A stretch of 64,000 nt of DNA from Lysobacteraceae bacterium NML91-0213 (lineage in GTDB: Bacteria > Pseudomonadota > Gammaproteobacteria > Xanthomonadales > Xanthomonadaceae), in assembly GCA_002798175.1 (NCBI GenBank), contig NWQL01000002.1, positions 383,475 to 447,474 of the forward strand, given 5' to 3'. This document shows, in pieces, positions 1 through 9,240 of this stretch; position 1 is the stretch's first letter, and every line of letters begins with the position of its first letter. Position numbers and translations under genes: made by a program. Under the pieces are notes generated by a model, which saw only the letters and a list, made by a program, of their open reading frames with translations, was not told where the DNA came from and searched no databases.

Positions 1-48
1 CTTGAGCACGGCGATGATCTGGCTGTCTGTGAAGCGGGACTTCTTCAT
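1..48 (-). CDS. IS3-family transposase OrfA, N-terminal 16 codons (partial)
   Basis: The minus strand from 48 reads [16 protein letters not shown] and runs off the window. This is the typical opening of IS3-family (IS407-like) OrfA proteins, which provide the helix-turn-helix DNA-binding half of the transposase and are normally joined to OrfB by frameshifting. A strong Shine-Dalgarno sequence (GAGGAGG) precedes the ATG. Only the start is visible, so whether the transposase is intact cannot be judged. Confidence 0.75.
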   Translation of the reverse strand, partial: MKKSRFTDSQIIAVLK

Positions 49-118
49 GGAACCTCCTCGGGAAAGGGTACGAGAAAATTCCACTTCTGGCGTCAGCTAA
101 CCCGTGGGGGGATTACCA
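1..118 (-). mobile_element. Terminal part of an IS3-family insertion sequence
   Basis: The left edge of the window is one end of an insertion sequence read on the minus strand. It holds the first codons of an OrfA-type transposase and, behind it, a roughly 70-bp leader. The likely outer tip on the minus strand begins TGGTAATCCCCCC, starting with the TG dinucleotide usual for IS3-family ends. The boundary at about 110-118 is inferred from that tip and from where the neighbouring reading frame resumes. The rest of the element, and any target duplication, lie outside the window. Confidence 0.7.
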
Positions 119-651
119 GCTCACTGGATGAAAACCATTTGATCGAGCTGGCGGTCAACCTAGCTGCGCTGATCAAATCCAGCGAATCGCCTGATCTCAA
201 GTTCATCATCAGCACGCACAGCCCGCTGTTCTACAACGTGCTGTTCAATGAGCTCAAGGCCAAGACCTGCTACATGCTTGAGCGTTTCGAAGACGGCACC
301 TACGCGCTGACGGATAAGCACGGCGATTCCAACAAGAGCTTCTCGTACCACCTGCACCTGCTGCAGACCATCGAGCAAGCCATAGCCGACAGCAAGATCG
401 AGCGGTTTCATTTCACCCTGCTGCGCAACCTCTACGAGAAAACCGCTGGCTTTTTGGGCTATCCGAGATGGTCTGAGCTTCTACCAGACGACAAGCAGCT
501 GTACTACAGCCGCATTGTTAATTTCACCAGCCACAGCACACTGTCCAATGAGGCCGTTGCACAGCCATCGCCGGCCGAGAGCGCGACGGTCAAGTTGTTG
601 CTGGACCACCTGAAGAACAGTCATGCCTTTTGGCGGCCGCAGAGCGCCTGA
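119..651 (+). pseudogene. PrrC/RloC-like anticodon nuclease, C-terminal fragment cut off by an IS
   Basis: The reading frame is open from the IS boundary. It starts in the D-loop of an AAA_13/ABC-type ATPase (SLDENH at about 121-138), continues through the switch motif (IISTHSP) and ends in a roughly 100-residue C-terminal domain. The Walker A and Walker B region that should come first is missing. Counting residues from the TTG at 139, R96, E100 and H132 have the spacing R-x3-E-x31-H. This equals the spacing of the catalytic Arg320-Glu324-His356 triad described for the tRNA-Lys anticodon nuclease PrrC. The gene ends 3 bp before a type IC hsdR, matching the prr locus, where the nuclease is kept silent by the restriction enzyme. 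Without its NTPase part the product is probably inactive or unexpressed. Family assignment is good; PrrC-like activity is inference. Confidence 0.7.
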
Positions 652-654
652 ACA

Positions 655-3600
655 ATGAACGATTACAAGGCGATTGCCGAGTCCAAGACCTTCATCGTCC
701 TCGACCAGTACACCCGCGAGTGGAAGGTCTCTGAGAGCTACCAGAGTGAAAGTGATCTGGAGCGCGAGCTGATCCAGGATCTGGTCAATCAGGGCTATGA
801 GTTCGCTTCGTCCATCAAGACCCCTGCCGACCTGGTGGCCAATGTGCGCGTGCAATTGCAGGCGCTTAACAACGTGCAGTTCGTGGATGTGGAATGGCAG
901 CGCTTTGTGGAAAGCTGGCTGGACAAGCCCAGTGACGGGATCATCGAGAAGACCCGCAAGATTCACGACGACTACGTTCACGACTTTGTCTTTGACGACG
1001 GGCGCATCCAGAACATCTACCTGCTGGACAAGAAGATAATCTCCCGCAACAAGGTGCAGGTGATCAAGCAGTTCGAGCAGGCGGGCACGCACGCCAACCG
1101 CTATGACGTGACCATCTTGGTCAATGGCCTGCCTCTGGTGCAGGTGGAGCTCAAGAAGCGCGGCGTGGCGATTCGCGAGGCCTTCAACCAGGTACACCGC
1201 TACAGCAAGGAAAGCTTCAACGGCGAGCAGTCCTTGTTCAAGTACCTGCAGCTGTTCGTGATCTCCAACGGCACCGACAGCCGCTACTTCGCCAACACGA
1301 CGCAGCGCAACAAGAACAGCTTCGACTTCACCATGAACTGGGCGAAGGCGGACAACACGCTGATCAAGGATCTGAAGGACTTTACGGCGACGTTCTTCCA
1401 GAAGCACACGCTGCTCAACGTGCTGCTGCACTATTCGGTGTTCGACGTCAGCAATACGCTGCTGGTGATGCGGCCCTACCAGATCGCGGCCACGGAACGA
1501 ATCCTGTGGAAGATCAACAGCAGCCATCAGGGCAAGAACTGGAGCAACACCGAGAGTGGTGGCTTCATCTGGCACACCACGGGCTCAGGCAAGACGTTGA
1601 CCAGCTTCAAGGCGGCGCGCTTGGCCACGGAGCTGGACTTCATCGACAAGGTATTCTTCGTGGTGGACCGCAAGGATCTGGACTACCAGACCATGAAGGA
1701 GTACCAGCGCTTCTCGCCGGACAGCGTGAATGGCTCAGACAGCACGGCTGGCCTGAAGCGCAATCTGGAGAAGGACGACAACAAGATCGTCGTCACCACC
1801 ATCCAGAAGCTCAACAATCTGATGAAGAGCGAGGCGGACCTTCCCATCTACGGCAAACACGTGGTGTTCATCTTTGACGAGTGCCACCGCAGCCAGTTTG
1901 GCGAAGCCCAGAAGAACCTGAAGAAGAAGTTCAAGAAGTTCTGCCAGTTCGGCTTCACCGGCACGCCCATCTTTCCGGAGAACGCCTTGGGCGCCGAGAC
2001 CACGGCCAGCGTGTTTGGCCGTGAGCTGCACTCGTACGTGATCACTGACGCCATTCGTGACGAAAAAGTGCTGAAGTTCAAGGTGGACTACAACGATGTG
2101 CGTCCGCAGTTCAAGGCCATCGAGACCGAAAAGGACGAAAAGAAGCTGAGTGCGGCCGAGAACAGGCAGGCCCTGCTGCACCCGGACCGTATCTGCCAGA
2201 TCACCCAGTACATCCTGGCCCACTTCCGGCAGAAGACCCACCGCCTGCATGCGGGCAACAAGGGCTTCAACGCCATGTTTGCCGTCAGCAGTGTGGATGC
2301 CGCCAAGCTGTACTACGAGTGCTTCAGGGAGTTGCAGAAGGCCAGCGACAAGCCACTGAAGGTGGCGACCATCTTCTCGTTCGCGGCCAACGAGGAACAG
2401 GATGCGATTGGCGACATCCAGGACGAGAGCTTTGATGTGTCGGCCATGAACAGCAGCGCCAAGGAGTTCCTGGGCGCAGCCATCGCCGACTACAACGCGC
2501 TGTTCAAGACTAACTTCAGCGTGGACAGCAACGGCTTCCAGAATTACTACAGGGACCTGGCCAAACAGGTGAAGGCCAAGGAGATCGACCTGCTCATCGT
2601 GGTGGGCATGTTCCTGACTGGCTTTGACGCCCCCACACTCAACACGCTGTTTGTCGACAAGAACCTGCGCTTCCACGGGCTGATGCAGGCCTACTCGCGC
2701 ACCAACCGCATCTTTGACGCCACCAAGACCTTCGGCAACATCGTCACCTTCCGCGACCTGGAGCAGGCGACGATCGACGCCATCACCCTGTTTGGTGACA
2801 AGAACACCAAGAACGTGGTGCTGGAGAAGAGCTACACGGAGTACATGGAAGGCTTCACCGATGCGGTAACTGGTGAAGCGCGTCGCGGCTTCAAGGATGT
2901 AGTGGAGGAACTGGAAGCACGTTTTCCTGACCCGGCAGCGATTGAGAAGGAGTCCGACAAGAAGGCCTTCGCCAAGCTGTTTGGCGAGTACCTGCGCGTC
3001 GAGAATATCCTGCAGAACTACGACGAGTTCGCCAGCCTGAAGGAGCTTCAGAGCATCGACCTGACGGATGCTGTTGCGGTGGAGGCCTTCAAGGCCAAGC
3101 ACTACCTGAGCGATGAGGATCTGACAGCTCTGCAAGCCATTACGCTCCCCGCAGAGCGGAAAATCCAGGACTACCGATCCACCTACAACGACGTGCGCGA
3201 CTGGCTGCGGCGGGAGAAGGCTGGGGCCGAGCAGGAAAAGTCGACCATCGACTGGGATGACGTGGTTTTTGAGGTAGATCTGCTGAAGTCGCAGGAAATC
3301 AACCTAGACTATATTCTGGAGCTGATTTTCGAGCACAACAAGAAGATCAAAAGCAAGTCGGAACTGGTCGACGAAATGCGGCGCGTGATACGTGCAAGCC
3401 TCGGGCAACGCGCAAAAGAGTCCCTGGTGGTTGACTTCATCAATCAGACCGACCTGGACATGATTGGCGACAAGGCAAACGTGATTGAGGCTTTCTACAC
3501 TTTTGCCCGAGCAGAGCAACAGCGTGAAGCGCAGGAGTTGATCGTTGCCGAAAACCTCAACGTTGATGCCGCCATACGCTACATCACTGCCTCACTCAGG

Positions 3601-3753
3601 CGGGAGTTCGCCAGTGAAAACGGCACAGAGCTCAGTGCTCTATTGCCTAAAATGAGCCCCTTGAACCCGCAGTACCTTACAAAGAAGCAGAGCGTATTCC
3701 GGCAAATCGCCGCGTTTGTCGATAAGTTCAAAGGCGTGGGTGGGCACATCTGA
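655..3753 (+). CDS. hsdR: Type I restriction enzyme, R (translocase/nuclease) subunit HsdR, EcoR124I-like
   Basis: A 1032-residue motor and nuclease subunit of a type I restriction-modification complex, which binds to HsdM2S1, pumps unmodified DNA and cleaves it. The N-terminal PD-(D/E)xK nuclease has D151, E165 and K167 (RYDVTIL followed by QVELKKRG), at the same positions as in EcoR124I. The SF2 motor follows: Walker A with K313 (TTGSGKT), the DECH box at 408-411 and motif III FTGTP at 434-438. The C-terminal helical part that docks on the methylase is present. The length is normal for type IC and no disruption is visible. It starts at an ATG 3 bp after the truncated nuclease gene. hsdM and hsdS must lie to the left, beyond the IS. 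Confidence 0.95.
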   Translation: MNDYKAIAESKTFIVLDQYTREWKVSESYQSESDLERELIQDLVNQGYEFASSIKTPADLVANVRVQLQALNNVQFVDVEWQRFVESWLDKPSDGIIEKTRKIHDDYVHDFVFDDGRIQNIYLLDKKIISRNKVQVIKQFEQAGTHANRYDVTILVNGLPLVQVELKKRGVAIREAFNQVHRYSKESFNGEQSLFKYLQLFVISNGTDSRYFANTTQRNKNSFDFTMNWAKADNTLIKDLKDFTATFFQKHTLLNVLLHYSVFDVSNTLLVMRPYQIAATERILWKINSSHQGKNWSNTESGGFIWHTTGSGKTLTSFKAARLATELDFIDKVFFVVDRKDLDYQTMKEYQRFSPDSVNGSDSTAGLKRNLEKDDNKIVVTTIQKLNNLMKSEADLPIYGKHVVFIFDECHRSQFGEAQKNLKKKFKKFCQFGFTGTPIFPENALGAETTASVFGRELHSYVITDAIRDEKVLKFKVDYNDVRPQFKAIETEKDEKKLSAAENRQALLHPDRICQITQYILAHFRQKTHRLHAGNKGFNAMFAVSSVDAAKLYYECFRELQKASDKPLKVATIFSFAANEEQDAIGDIQDESFDVSAMNSSAKEFLGAAIADYNALFKTNFSVDSNGFQNYYRDLAKQVKAKEIDLLIVVGMFLTGFDAPTLNTLFVDKNLRFHGLMQAYSRTNRIFDATKTFGNIVTFRDLEQATIDAITLFGDKNTKNVVLEKSYTEYMEGFTDAVTGEARRGFKDVVEELEARFPDPAAIEKESDKKAFAKLFGEYLRVENILQNYDEFASLKELQSIDLTDAVAVEAFKAKHYLSDEDLTALQAITLPAERKIQDYRSTYNDVRDWLRREKAGAEQEKSTIDWDDVVFEVDLLKSQEINLDYILELIFEHNKKIKSKSELVDEMRRVIRASLGQRAKESLVVDFINQTDLDMIGDKANVIEAFYTFARAEQQREAQELIVAENLNVDAAIRYITASLRREFASENGTELSALLPKMSPLNPQYLTKKQSVFRQIAAFVDKFKGVGGHI

Positions 3754-3910
3754 CTGTGACCAACCCCCGATAGCAGGGCCATTGGCACGTAGAGATTTCG
3801 GGGTAGAACCCCCGGCGGAACAGCGCCCCTCGGTCGGGCCTGAGGTATCGAGCCAAGCCTGCAGGGCGACAGCGACTGGGCCCAACAGCGGTTTGTCCGG
3901 ACTGCGGTGA
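3754..3910 (-). pseudogene. Frameshifted remnant of a tyrosine recombinase
   Basis: On the minus strand this stretch reads AVALQAWLDTSGPTEG and then, after a shift of one base in a G run near 3827, ALFRRG. The composite resembles the segment LALEDWLKTSGITEGAIFRR of the intact recombinase just downstream, at the part preceding the H-x-x-R box. No start codon, no catalytic box and no open frame longer than the fragment remain. It looks like the relic of an earlier integrase next to the restriction locus. The match is short, so the call is tentative. Confidence 0.45.
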
Positions 3911-3944
3911 CCGCTCCATCGACGAGCATTAATGGCGTCGCCCT

Positions 3945-5030
3945 TCAGTCTTCAAGCAGTCGAGCAGCTGGATTTGCGGTAGCTCCGCCTGTTTGAAAAT
4001 ACCCCACTACACTAGACACCGACCGGTGCTCGGTGAGCTGTATGATCGCCGGCAGCGCCACCCCTTGGCGGCTGGCCTCGGTCACGAAGCCCGACCGCAG
4101 GCTATGCCCGCCAAAATCCCCCTCAAGCCCCGCTAGGCGCGCCCGCCGCTGCACGATCTCGCCCACGGCGGCCGCTGAGAGGGCAGGGCCGACCCGTTTC
4201 TTCCAGAGCCGCCGGAAGATTGCCCCTTCGGTGATTCCAGACGTCTTAAGCCAGTCTTCAAGCGCCAGCGCGGCCCGATCGAGCACCGGCTTCTCCGGGC
4301 TCGAGCTTGCGGTGACGCCGGCCTGCTGGGTCTTGCTGTGCTCCAGGCGGTAGATGTAGCCCGCCTCGCCGATCCTGCGCAGGTCGCGCAGGTCGGCGGC
4401 GGCGATCTCACTGCGCCGGCGCCCACCGCTAGCAAATCCAAAGCAGAGTAGGGCACGATCCCGAATGCCTTCCAGGCTGCCATCGCAGGTCGTCAGCATG
4501 GCTTCCAGCTCGAGCAGCGTGATGGCGGTCTTCTTGCGCGGGCGCTCGCCACGTTTGACTGCGGCCCGGGCGGCGCGACTGAGCACGGTGCGGATCGCCG
4601 GTTGCTCGCACGGGTTGACCAGCTGCTTGAGCCGGTGCGCGGTCGACAGCACGGCGACCCGATGCCGCACGGTGCTCAGCGTCCAAGGGCCGAGTTTGGC
4701 TTTCAGGCCGGCCGCCACCAACGCCTGGTCAATCGCCGGCGGCAGCTCCCAAGCCAGCTCGCCGTCGGCGCTACGGCGTGTGACATGGTCGACCACGAAC
4801 TGCAGCACGATCGCCTCGGGCACCGGCAAGGCCAGCTCGATGCCGTAGCGCGCCGCGTGCCAGCCGGCCCAGTAGCGCAGCGCGCTCGCGTAGCTGCGGG
4901 TGGTGTTGGCGGCGGCCGCCTCGGCCAGCAGTTCGCGCACCGCGTCGGCGGCTTGCTGCGCCAGCTGTTCCGGCAGCACCAGTTGGTGGACACCCTGGAC
5001 GAGGCCCGTACTGGGGGAATTATCTATCAT
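3945..5030 (-). CDS. Tyrosine recombinase/integrase (outer, TnpS-like)
   Basis: A 361-residue tyrosine recombinase that should cut and rejoin DNA at a core site through a 3'-phosphotyrosine. An N-terminal SAM-like core-binding domain (about 40-160) precedes the catalytic domain, where R205 (GGRRRSE), K233, H309-x-x-R312 (HSLRSG), H335 (EHRSV) and Y344 (VGYF) can be assigned, so the active site is complete. Before the Tn3-family insertion, the KfrA-like gene now at 16288 began about 100 bp upstream in the opposite direction. That is the divergent layout of tnpS and tnpT in Tn4651-type transposons. A phage- or island-type integrase is the alternative; no matching tnpA is visible for this outer pair. 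Confidence 0.85.
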   Translation of the reverse strand: MIDNSPSTGLVQGVHQLVLPEQLAQQAADAVRELLAEAAAANTTRSYASALRYWAGWHAARYGIELALPVPEAIVLQFVVDHVTRRSADGELAWELPPAIDQALVAAGLKAKLGPWTLSTVRHRVAVLSTAHRLKQLVNPCEQPAIRTVLSRAARAAVKRGERPRKKTAITLLELEAMLTTCDGSLEGIRDRALLCFGFASGGRRRSEIAAADLRDLRRIGEAGYIYRLEHSKTQQAGVTASSSPEKPVLDRAALALEDWLKTSGITEGAIFRRLWKKRVGPALSAAAVGEIVQRRARLAGLEGDFGGHSLRSGFVTEASRQGVALPAIIQLTEHRSVSSVVGYFQTGGATANPAARLLED

Positions 5031-5069
5031 AGTATGTACTGTACACTACGAATAGGTTCATATAGCCAC

Positions 5070-5086
5070 GATAATCATCACTTATC
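5070..5086. promoter_or_regulatory. Palindrome GATAA-N7-TTATC between outer recombinase and KfrA-like gene
   Basis: An inverted repeat CGATAA/TTATCG with a 7-bp centre lies 40 bp upstream of the recombinase start and, before the transposon inserted, 47 bp upstream of the divergent KfrA-like start. A second copy of the same 17-bp pattern stands upstream of the other KfrA-like gene at 15021. It may be a KfrA-type operator or the recombinase core site. A further small inverted repeat, TGTAC-T-GTACA, is at about 5035-5045. Confidence 0.45.
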
Positions 5087-5121
5087 GCGAGTACGTTAAG
5101 CGAGGGGCAGGGCGCCCGCGT

Positions 5122-5126
5122 AGGAG
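5122..5126 (+). promoter_or_regulatory. Stranded Shine-Dalgarno of the interrupted KfrA-like gene
   Basis: AGGAG here would sit 6 bp before the ATG of the gene now at 16288 if the transposon and one target copy were removed (AGGAGACCGAG-ATG). The insertion has left the ribosome binding site 11 kb away from its gene. This is direct evidence for what the target looked like before insertion. Confidence 0.75.
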
Positions 5127-5129
5127 ACC

Positions 5130-5134
5130 GAGAT
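5130..5134. repeat. Target-site duplication GAGAT, left copy
   Basis: The five bases directly outside the left inverted repeat are GAGAT, identical to the five bases outside the right repeat at 16285-16289. A 5-bp duplication is the hallmark of Tn3-family transposition and shows the element arrived as one unit. Confidence 0.92.
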
Positions 5135-5172
5135 GGGGTTCAGCCGACATACGTGTAAAAATCGCTCACAAG
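5135..5172 (+). repeat. Left terminal inverted repeat of the Tn3-family transposon
   Basis: It begins GGGGTTCAGCCGACATACGT, with the GGGG tip usual for Tn3-family ends. The first 28 bases are identical to the right end, then CTCACA is shared after a two-base difference. It is the expected binding site of TnpA. Confidence 0.93.
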
Positions 5173-5226
5173 ATCCGTTTTTATCCATTGAATCAGCTGG
5201 TTAGAGAATATTTTCTGGCGCCAAGA

Positions 5227-8187
5227 CTATGCCGCCAACGCCAGTTCGATCTCATACGGTTCCGGAATCGCCTCTACATCGATCAGGTAGTCGCCGAACC
5301 GCTTCACGTGGCTGGTCACGTACGGGCTGAGCGAAGCCACGTCCTCCCGGGTGATCTTCCACCCCTGTCGTATCAGCGACTTCATGATCCGGGTCTGCTC
5401 GACCACGTTGTAGAAGATGACAGCATTGGAGACCAGATCGTTGTATTTGACGGCCTTCTCCTGCTCGACAGGGTCGTTGTCGGCAATCACCCCTTCCCCG
5501 CCGAAGAAGAAATACTTCGCGAAGCCGTTGTAGGCCTCCACCTTGTTGGTCGAGGCGGTGATCTGCTCGCGCAGCTCGCGGTTGGAGATGTACTGCAACA
5601 GGAACAAGGTGCGCACGGCCGCACCGAGCGCCTTGAAGGCCTGGTACAGACGGTTCTTGCGGCTGTAGTTGCCCAGTTTGCGCAGCAGCGTCGAGGCCGC
5701 GATCTTGCCGGTCTTGATCGAGAGCACGACCTGCATCAGGTCCTTCCAGTGGGTCTCGATCAGGTCCCAGTCGACCGTGTCGCGGAACAACGGCTCGATG
5801 TGCTCGTAGCGGATGTCCTCGTCCGGGCGGAAGAACTTGTACTCGCGCCAGTTGCGGATGCGCGGCATCAGCTGGATGCCCAGCAGGTGCGAGAGCCCGA
5901 ACACCGGCAGCGACTGCCCCTGCGTGTCGGCATGGACGGTGTCGGGCTGGATGTCGGAGGTGTTCTTCAGTAGGCCGTCGATGATGTAGACCGCCTCCCA
6001 GACGCCGCACGGGATGAAGTGGCTGAACAACGCCACGTAGGTGTCGGAGACGTGGTGGTAAGCGATGCCGCCGTAACCGCCATAGCGGATGTGGTACGAC
6101 GCCAGCAAGTTCTGGTCGTAGAGGTCGTACTTGGTGCCGTCGGCGGCGGCGCTCTTGCCGTCGCCCCAGAATTTGGGGAGCTGCAGGCCAGCGTAGCTGT
6201 TGATGATGTCGCGGCAGGCCGCCGCCAGCTTGTTGGCGTCCACGTGCCGGCGGTTGACGAACGACAGCATGTGTGCCGAGACGGCGCCGCGCAGGTGCCG
6301 GGCGGCCTGGGCCGGCCCGAGGTTGCAGCCGTAGGTGAAGGCGGTGAGGACGTAGCGTTCGGTTGGCTGTTCGATCTTGGTGTCCGAGCCGGACAACGGC
6401 CCGAAGTGTCGGGTCCAGCGTGTCCAGTGAGCCACGTCGCACAGGATTTCGATGACGCTGCGTTCGCGCAGGCGGTCGAGAATCGCGGTCTCCAGGGCAC
6501 GGGCGCCGCTGCTCATCTCCTTGGCCTTGCTGCGCTTGAGCACAGGGATACCGTCCTCGCCGATGACGACCTGGCCGTTCTCCAGATAGCCCTGATCGGT
6601 CAGCTCGGCGACCTGCATCAGGCGTGATTGCAGCGCATTGACGAAGCCCACGGCCGTTGCCGGCAGGCCGACCTGGCCGCAGTAGTCCTCCAGCATGGGC
6701 TCGCATTGCTCCCACGGCAGCAACTGCTCGCGGTAGTCGGCGTAGGTTTCCGATCCGCGCACGGCCACGTCGCCCGATTTCAGTTCGTTGGCCAGCGACG
6801 AGAACACGCAGACCTCGAACAGGCGCCGGTGGATGCGCTCCTCGCCCTGTTCGGTGCGATGGACGATGCTCTTGCGCCAGAGTTGGGTAGTGAACGCCAG
6901 ATCGACCGGTTCATCCAGCCAATCGCCGCGGGCCCGTTCCTGCGTCAGGATCAGCTCGATCGCATCGATGAGCGAGCGATCCTCCGTGGTCGAGGCCAGA
7001 TCCAGCATGCGCACCATCCGCAGGATGGTGGCACGATGGCTCTTGTAGAACGGCCACAGCAGCGGCAAATGGTTGTCACCACTGTGCGCCGCGATGGCAT
7101 TGCAGTCGGCCTGGAGGGTCTGCACGCCGCCGTGGGCGTTGACCAGGCGCCGGATTTCCCGGCCCGCCTCAGTGTCGCCGGGATGATGGTCAAGGACGCG
7201 AACCACGTCCGACATCGTCGCCACGATCGCTTCGGTCTTCTCGCGGTAGCGTGCCCGCAACCGCTCAAGCTCCTCGCGGCCGCGATTGTGGATATTGCCC
7301 ATGCGTTTGATGAACATCTCCGCGAGATCGTCACGGGTCTGGACGCGGGCCCGGTGGATCAGGCACACCAGTACGGCGTAGCGCTTGGCGGGACGAAACT
7401 TGCGCAACTCGGAGGCATCCAGCGCCCGTGCCTCTGCGGCGAAGTGTCTGCGCTTGATTTCCGGAATGCCAGCGAGGTGCAACTCGCTGCCGACCAACTC
7501 GCCCAGTTCGGCGATGTGGTCGATCAGTTCCTGGAAGTGCTGCAGCGAAGCGCGCTTGGGCAGGCGCTTGATCGCGTGCAGCGGGCTCTTCTTGCGCCCC
7601 TCTTCGACCTGCAGGAGACCTTCAAGGCGCTGCTTTTCGTCGACGGTCAGCCGCGCTTCGATCTGGGCGAAATAGCGACCGTTGACCAGCGTGCGAATGC
7701 GCCGCGTCAAGCGGTCTAGGGTGGAAAACGCCGGCAGCTCGACGCGATCGCGCACGAGCTGTTCGATAGCCACGTTGATGAGGTCCGCCGGGTTGTCCAT
7801 GACTGCGGCGGCTTCGTATACCGCCCGTGCCGCGATCTTCAGGCCGCCATCGCTGTAAGCCCGGACTTGCAGGAACTGGCGGATCCGGCGGTAATAGCGA
7901 TAGCGCGAGGCGTTGGCGAGGACCGCCGGCTTGACCTGCACCCTCAGTTTCAGCGCGCCGCGGATATGGCGGACCACTGCCGGCGGCACTTCGTCCAACG
8001 CAGGGAAATATCCCAGCCGTTGGAAGGTCTTGATCAGGATCGCCAATGTCAGGCGGTGCGCGGGCTGCCGGGTACTCTCGGCAACAAAGGCCAGTTCGGC
8101 GTCGGTCGGCGTGTAGGCCGCAACCAGTTCGCGTACGACGGGGTTGCGCTTGAATTGCGGGTATGCGGTCCGTTCAATCGACGCCAT
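5227..8187 (-). CDS. tnpA: Tn3-family transposase TnpA
   Basis: A 986-residue replicative transposase that binds the 38-bp ends and forms cointegrates. The N-terminal part (about 1-170) is the DUF4158 DNA-binding region, and the C-terminal DDE_Tnp_Tn3 domain holds the catalytic triad D683 (AAADGTKYD), D754 (HADTQGQ) and E884 (NKVEAYNGF), with the spacing usual for the family. Length is standard and no break is seen. It starts 9 bp after the stop of the upstream tyrosine recombinase, so both are probably translated from one message. Its stop is close to the left inverted repeat, as expected for a terminal tnpA. Confidence 0.97.
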   Translation of the reverse strand: MASIERTAYPQFKRNPVVRELVAAYTPTDAELAFVAESTRQPAHRLTLAILIKTFQRLGYFPALDEVPPAVVRHIRGALKLRVQVKPAVLANASRYRYYRRIRQFLQVRAYSDGGLKIAARAVYEAAAVMDNPADLINVAIEQLVRDRVELPAFSTLDRLTRRIRTLVNGRYFAQIEARLTVDEKQRLEGLLQVEEGRKKSPLHAIKRLPKRASLQHFQELIDHIAELGELVGSELHLAGIPEIKRRHFAAEARALDASELRKFRPAKRYAVLVCLIHRARVQTRDDLAEMFIKRMGNIHNRGREELERLRARYREKTEAIVATMSDVVRVLDHHPGDTEAGREIRRLVNAHGGVQTLQADCNAIAAHSGDNHLPLLWPFYKSHRATILRMVRMLDLASTTEDRSLIDAIELILTQERARGDWLDEPVDLAFTTQLWRKSIVHRTEQGEERIHRRLFEVCVFSSLANELKSGDVAVRGSETYADYREQLLPWEQCEPMLEDYCGQVGLPATAVGFVNALQSRLMQVAELTDQGYLENGQVVIGEDGIPVLKRSKAKEMSSGARALETAILDRLRERSVIEILCDVAHWTRWTRHFGPLSGSDTKIEQPTERYVLTAFTYGCNLGPAQAARHLRGAVSAHMLSFVNRRHVDANKLAAACRDIINSYAGLQLPKFWGDGKSAAADGTKYDLYDQNLLASYHIRYGGYGGIAYHHVSDTYVALFSHFIPCGVWEAVYIIDGLLKNTSDIQPDTVHADTQGQSLPVFGLSHLLGIQLMPRIRNWREYKFFRPDEDIRYEHIEPLFRDTVDWDLIETHWKDLMQVVLSIKTGKIAASTLLRKLGNYSRKNRLYQAFKALGAAVRTLFLLQYISNRELREQITASTNKVEAYNGFAKYFFFGGEGVIADNDPVEQEKAVKYNDLVSNAVIFYNVVEQTRIMKSLIRQGWKITREDVASLSPYVTSHVKRFGDYLIDVEAIPEPYEIELALAA

Positions 8188-8196
8188 TCGGTATCC

Positions 8197-9156
8197 TCAG
8201 GTAGGCCCAAGCAGCGTTGGCGTTCCCGGCAAGCTCGCTTCGATCCGCTGGCGGGCGAACGGATCGCCGCCATCGATGTAGCGCATCGCCGAGTGCACAT
8301 CGCGCCAGCCGACGTATTCCATCAATGCCTTCACGTCCCAGCCGTTGGCATTGGCCCAGCCGGCGAAGCCGCGGCGCAACGAGTGGCTGCTGTACTCGTC
8401 GGCATCAGGCAGCCCAGCGCACGTCAGCAACCGGCGCAGCAGCGGAATCAGGCTGTTGGGGTGTAGCGCCTCGTCCGCAACGTGGCCCCAGCGATCAACA
8501 GCACGGAACAGTGGCCCCTCGGTCAGCCCGGCGGCGTCGATCCACTCCCACGTGGTCGTCACGGGGCACAGCCGCGACAGCGCCGGCACCTTGTACGTGT
8601 TGCCCTGTGCCTGCCGGTCGCCCTTGCTGCGCGGGAGAAAACAGGTCATCCCCTCACCGGTGACCAGGCGCAGGTGCTCGACCTGCACCCGGATCAACTC
8701 GTCGCCACGGAAGCCGCGCCAGAAGCCCAGAAGGATCAGCGAGCGATCGCGGCGATGACGCAGTTCGTCCGCATGATCGCCGCGCTCGCGTGCGGCGGCG
8801 ATCGCGGCGCCAAGCCAATCGTCTACCTGTGCCAGTCGGGTCAGTTGCAGCGGCTCGGCCTGCTTTTCTACCGACGGATGCAGGGTCTGTATGCCTTTGA
8901 GCACCTTGCGCACCAGCGGAGCCCGGGTCGGATCGACAAAGCCGTGTTCGTGGTGCCAGCCTGCCAGGGCCGCAAGCCGGTGCCGAAGCGTGTTGGTGGA
9001 AAGTTCGCCCGCGTGATCAGCCAGATAGCGGGCCACGCTGTCCGGCGTGGCCGGCAGGTGCCCGCCCCATTCGACCTCGAAATGTCGCAGTGCCGAAGCA
9101 TAGCTGCGCTGCGTGTTTTCGCGGTTGGCGGCCTCCAGATAGCGCTCCACTGTCAT
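8197..9156 (-). CDS. Tyrosine recombinase, cointegrate resolution (TnpS/TnpI-like)
   Basis: A 319-residue tyrosine recombinase that should resolve the cointegrates made by TnpA. Catalytic residues are R150 (FRGDE), K178 (RSKGD), H258-x-x-R261 (HSLRRG) and Y293 (MRYID). The usual second histidine is replaced by W284 (VGWRD), a change also known from active members such as Cre. The core-binding domain spans about 1-100. It precedes tnpA on the same strand with a 9-bp gap and is divergent from chrB with 84 bp between. Its presumed partner, the KfrA-like protein, lies 6 kb away beyond the cargo. Whether it is closer to TnpS or TnpI needs a tree. Confidence 0.9.
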   Translation of the reverse strand: MTVERYLEAANRENTQRSYASALRHFEVEWGGHLPATPDSVARYLADHAGELSTNTLRHRLAALAGWHHEHGFVDPTRAPLVRKVLKGIQTLHPSVEKQAEPLQLTRLAQVDDWLGAAIAAARERGDHADELRHRRDRSLILLGFWRGFRGDELIRVQVEHLRLVTGEGMTCFLPRSKGDRQAQGNTYKVPALSRLCPVTTTWEWIDAAGLTEGPLFRAVDRWGHVADEALHPNSLIPLLRRLLTCAGLPDADEYSSHSLRRGFAGWANANGWDVKALMEYVGWRDVHSAMRYIDGGDPFARQRIEASLPGTPTLLGPT

Positions 9157-9240
9157 CTGCGACCTCCGCCGACGGCACGCGCGATTGCCTTGCTTAATTT
9201 TGACGTAGTAATTACATCATTCATGTAGGATACTCTACCA
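9157..9240. promoter_or_regulatory. Divergent promoter region of the recombinase and chrB
   Basis: This 84-bp AT-richer gap holds a -35-like TTGACG at 9200-9205 reading toward chrB and an imperfect palindrome GTAG-GATACT-CTAC at 9225-9238 directly before the chrB ATG. The palindrome is well placed for autorepression by ChrB. A 10-mer GTAATTACAT at 9208-9217 reappears inverted at 15087-15096 before the KfrA-like gene, so part of a resolution site may also lie here. No convincing -10 box was found at 17 bp. Confidence 0.45.
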
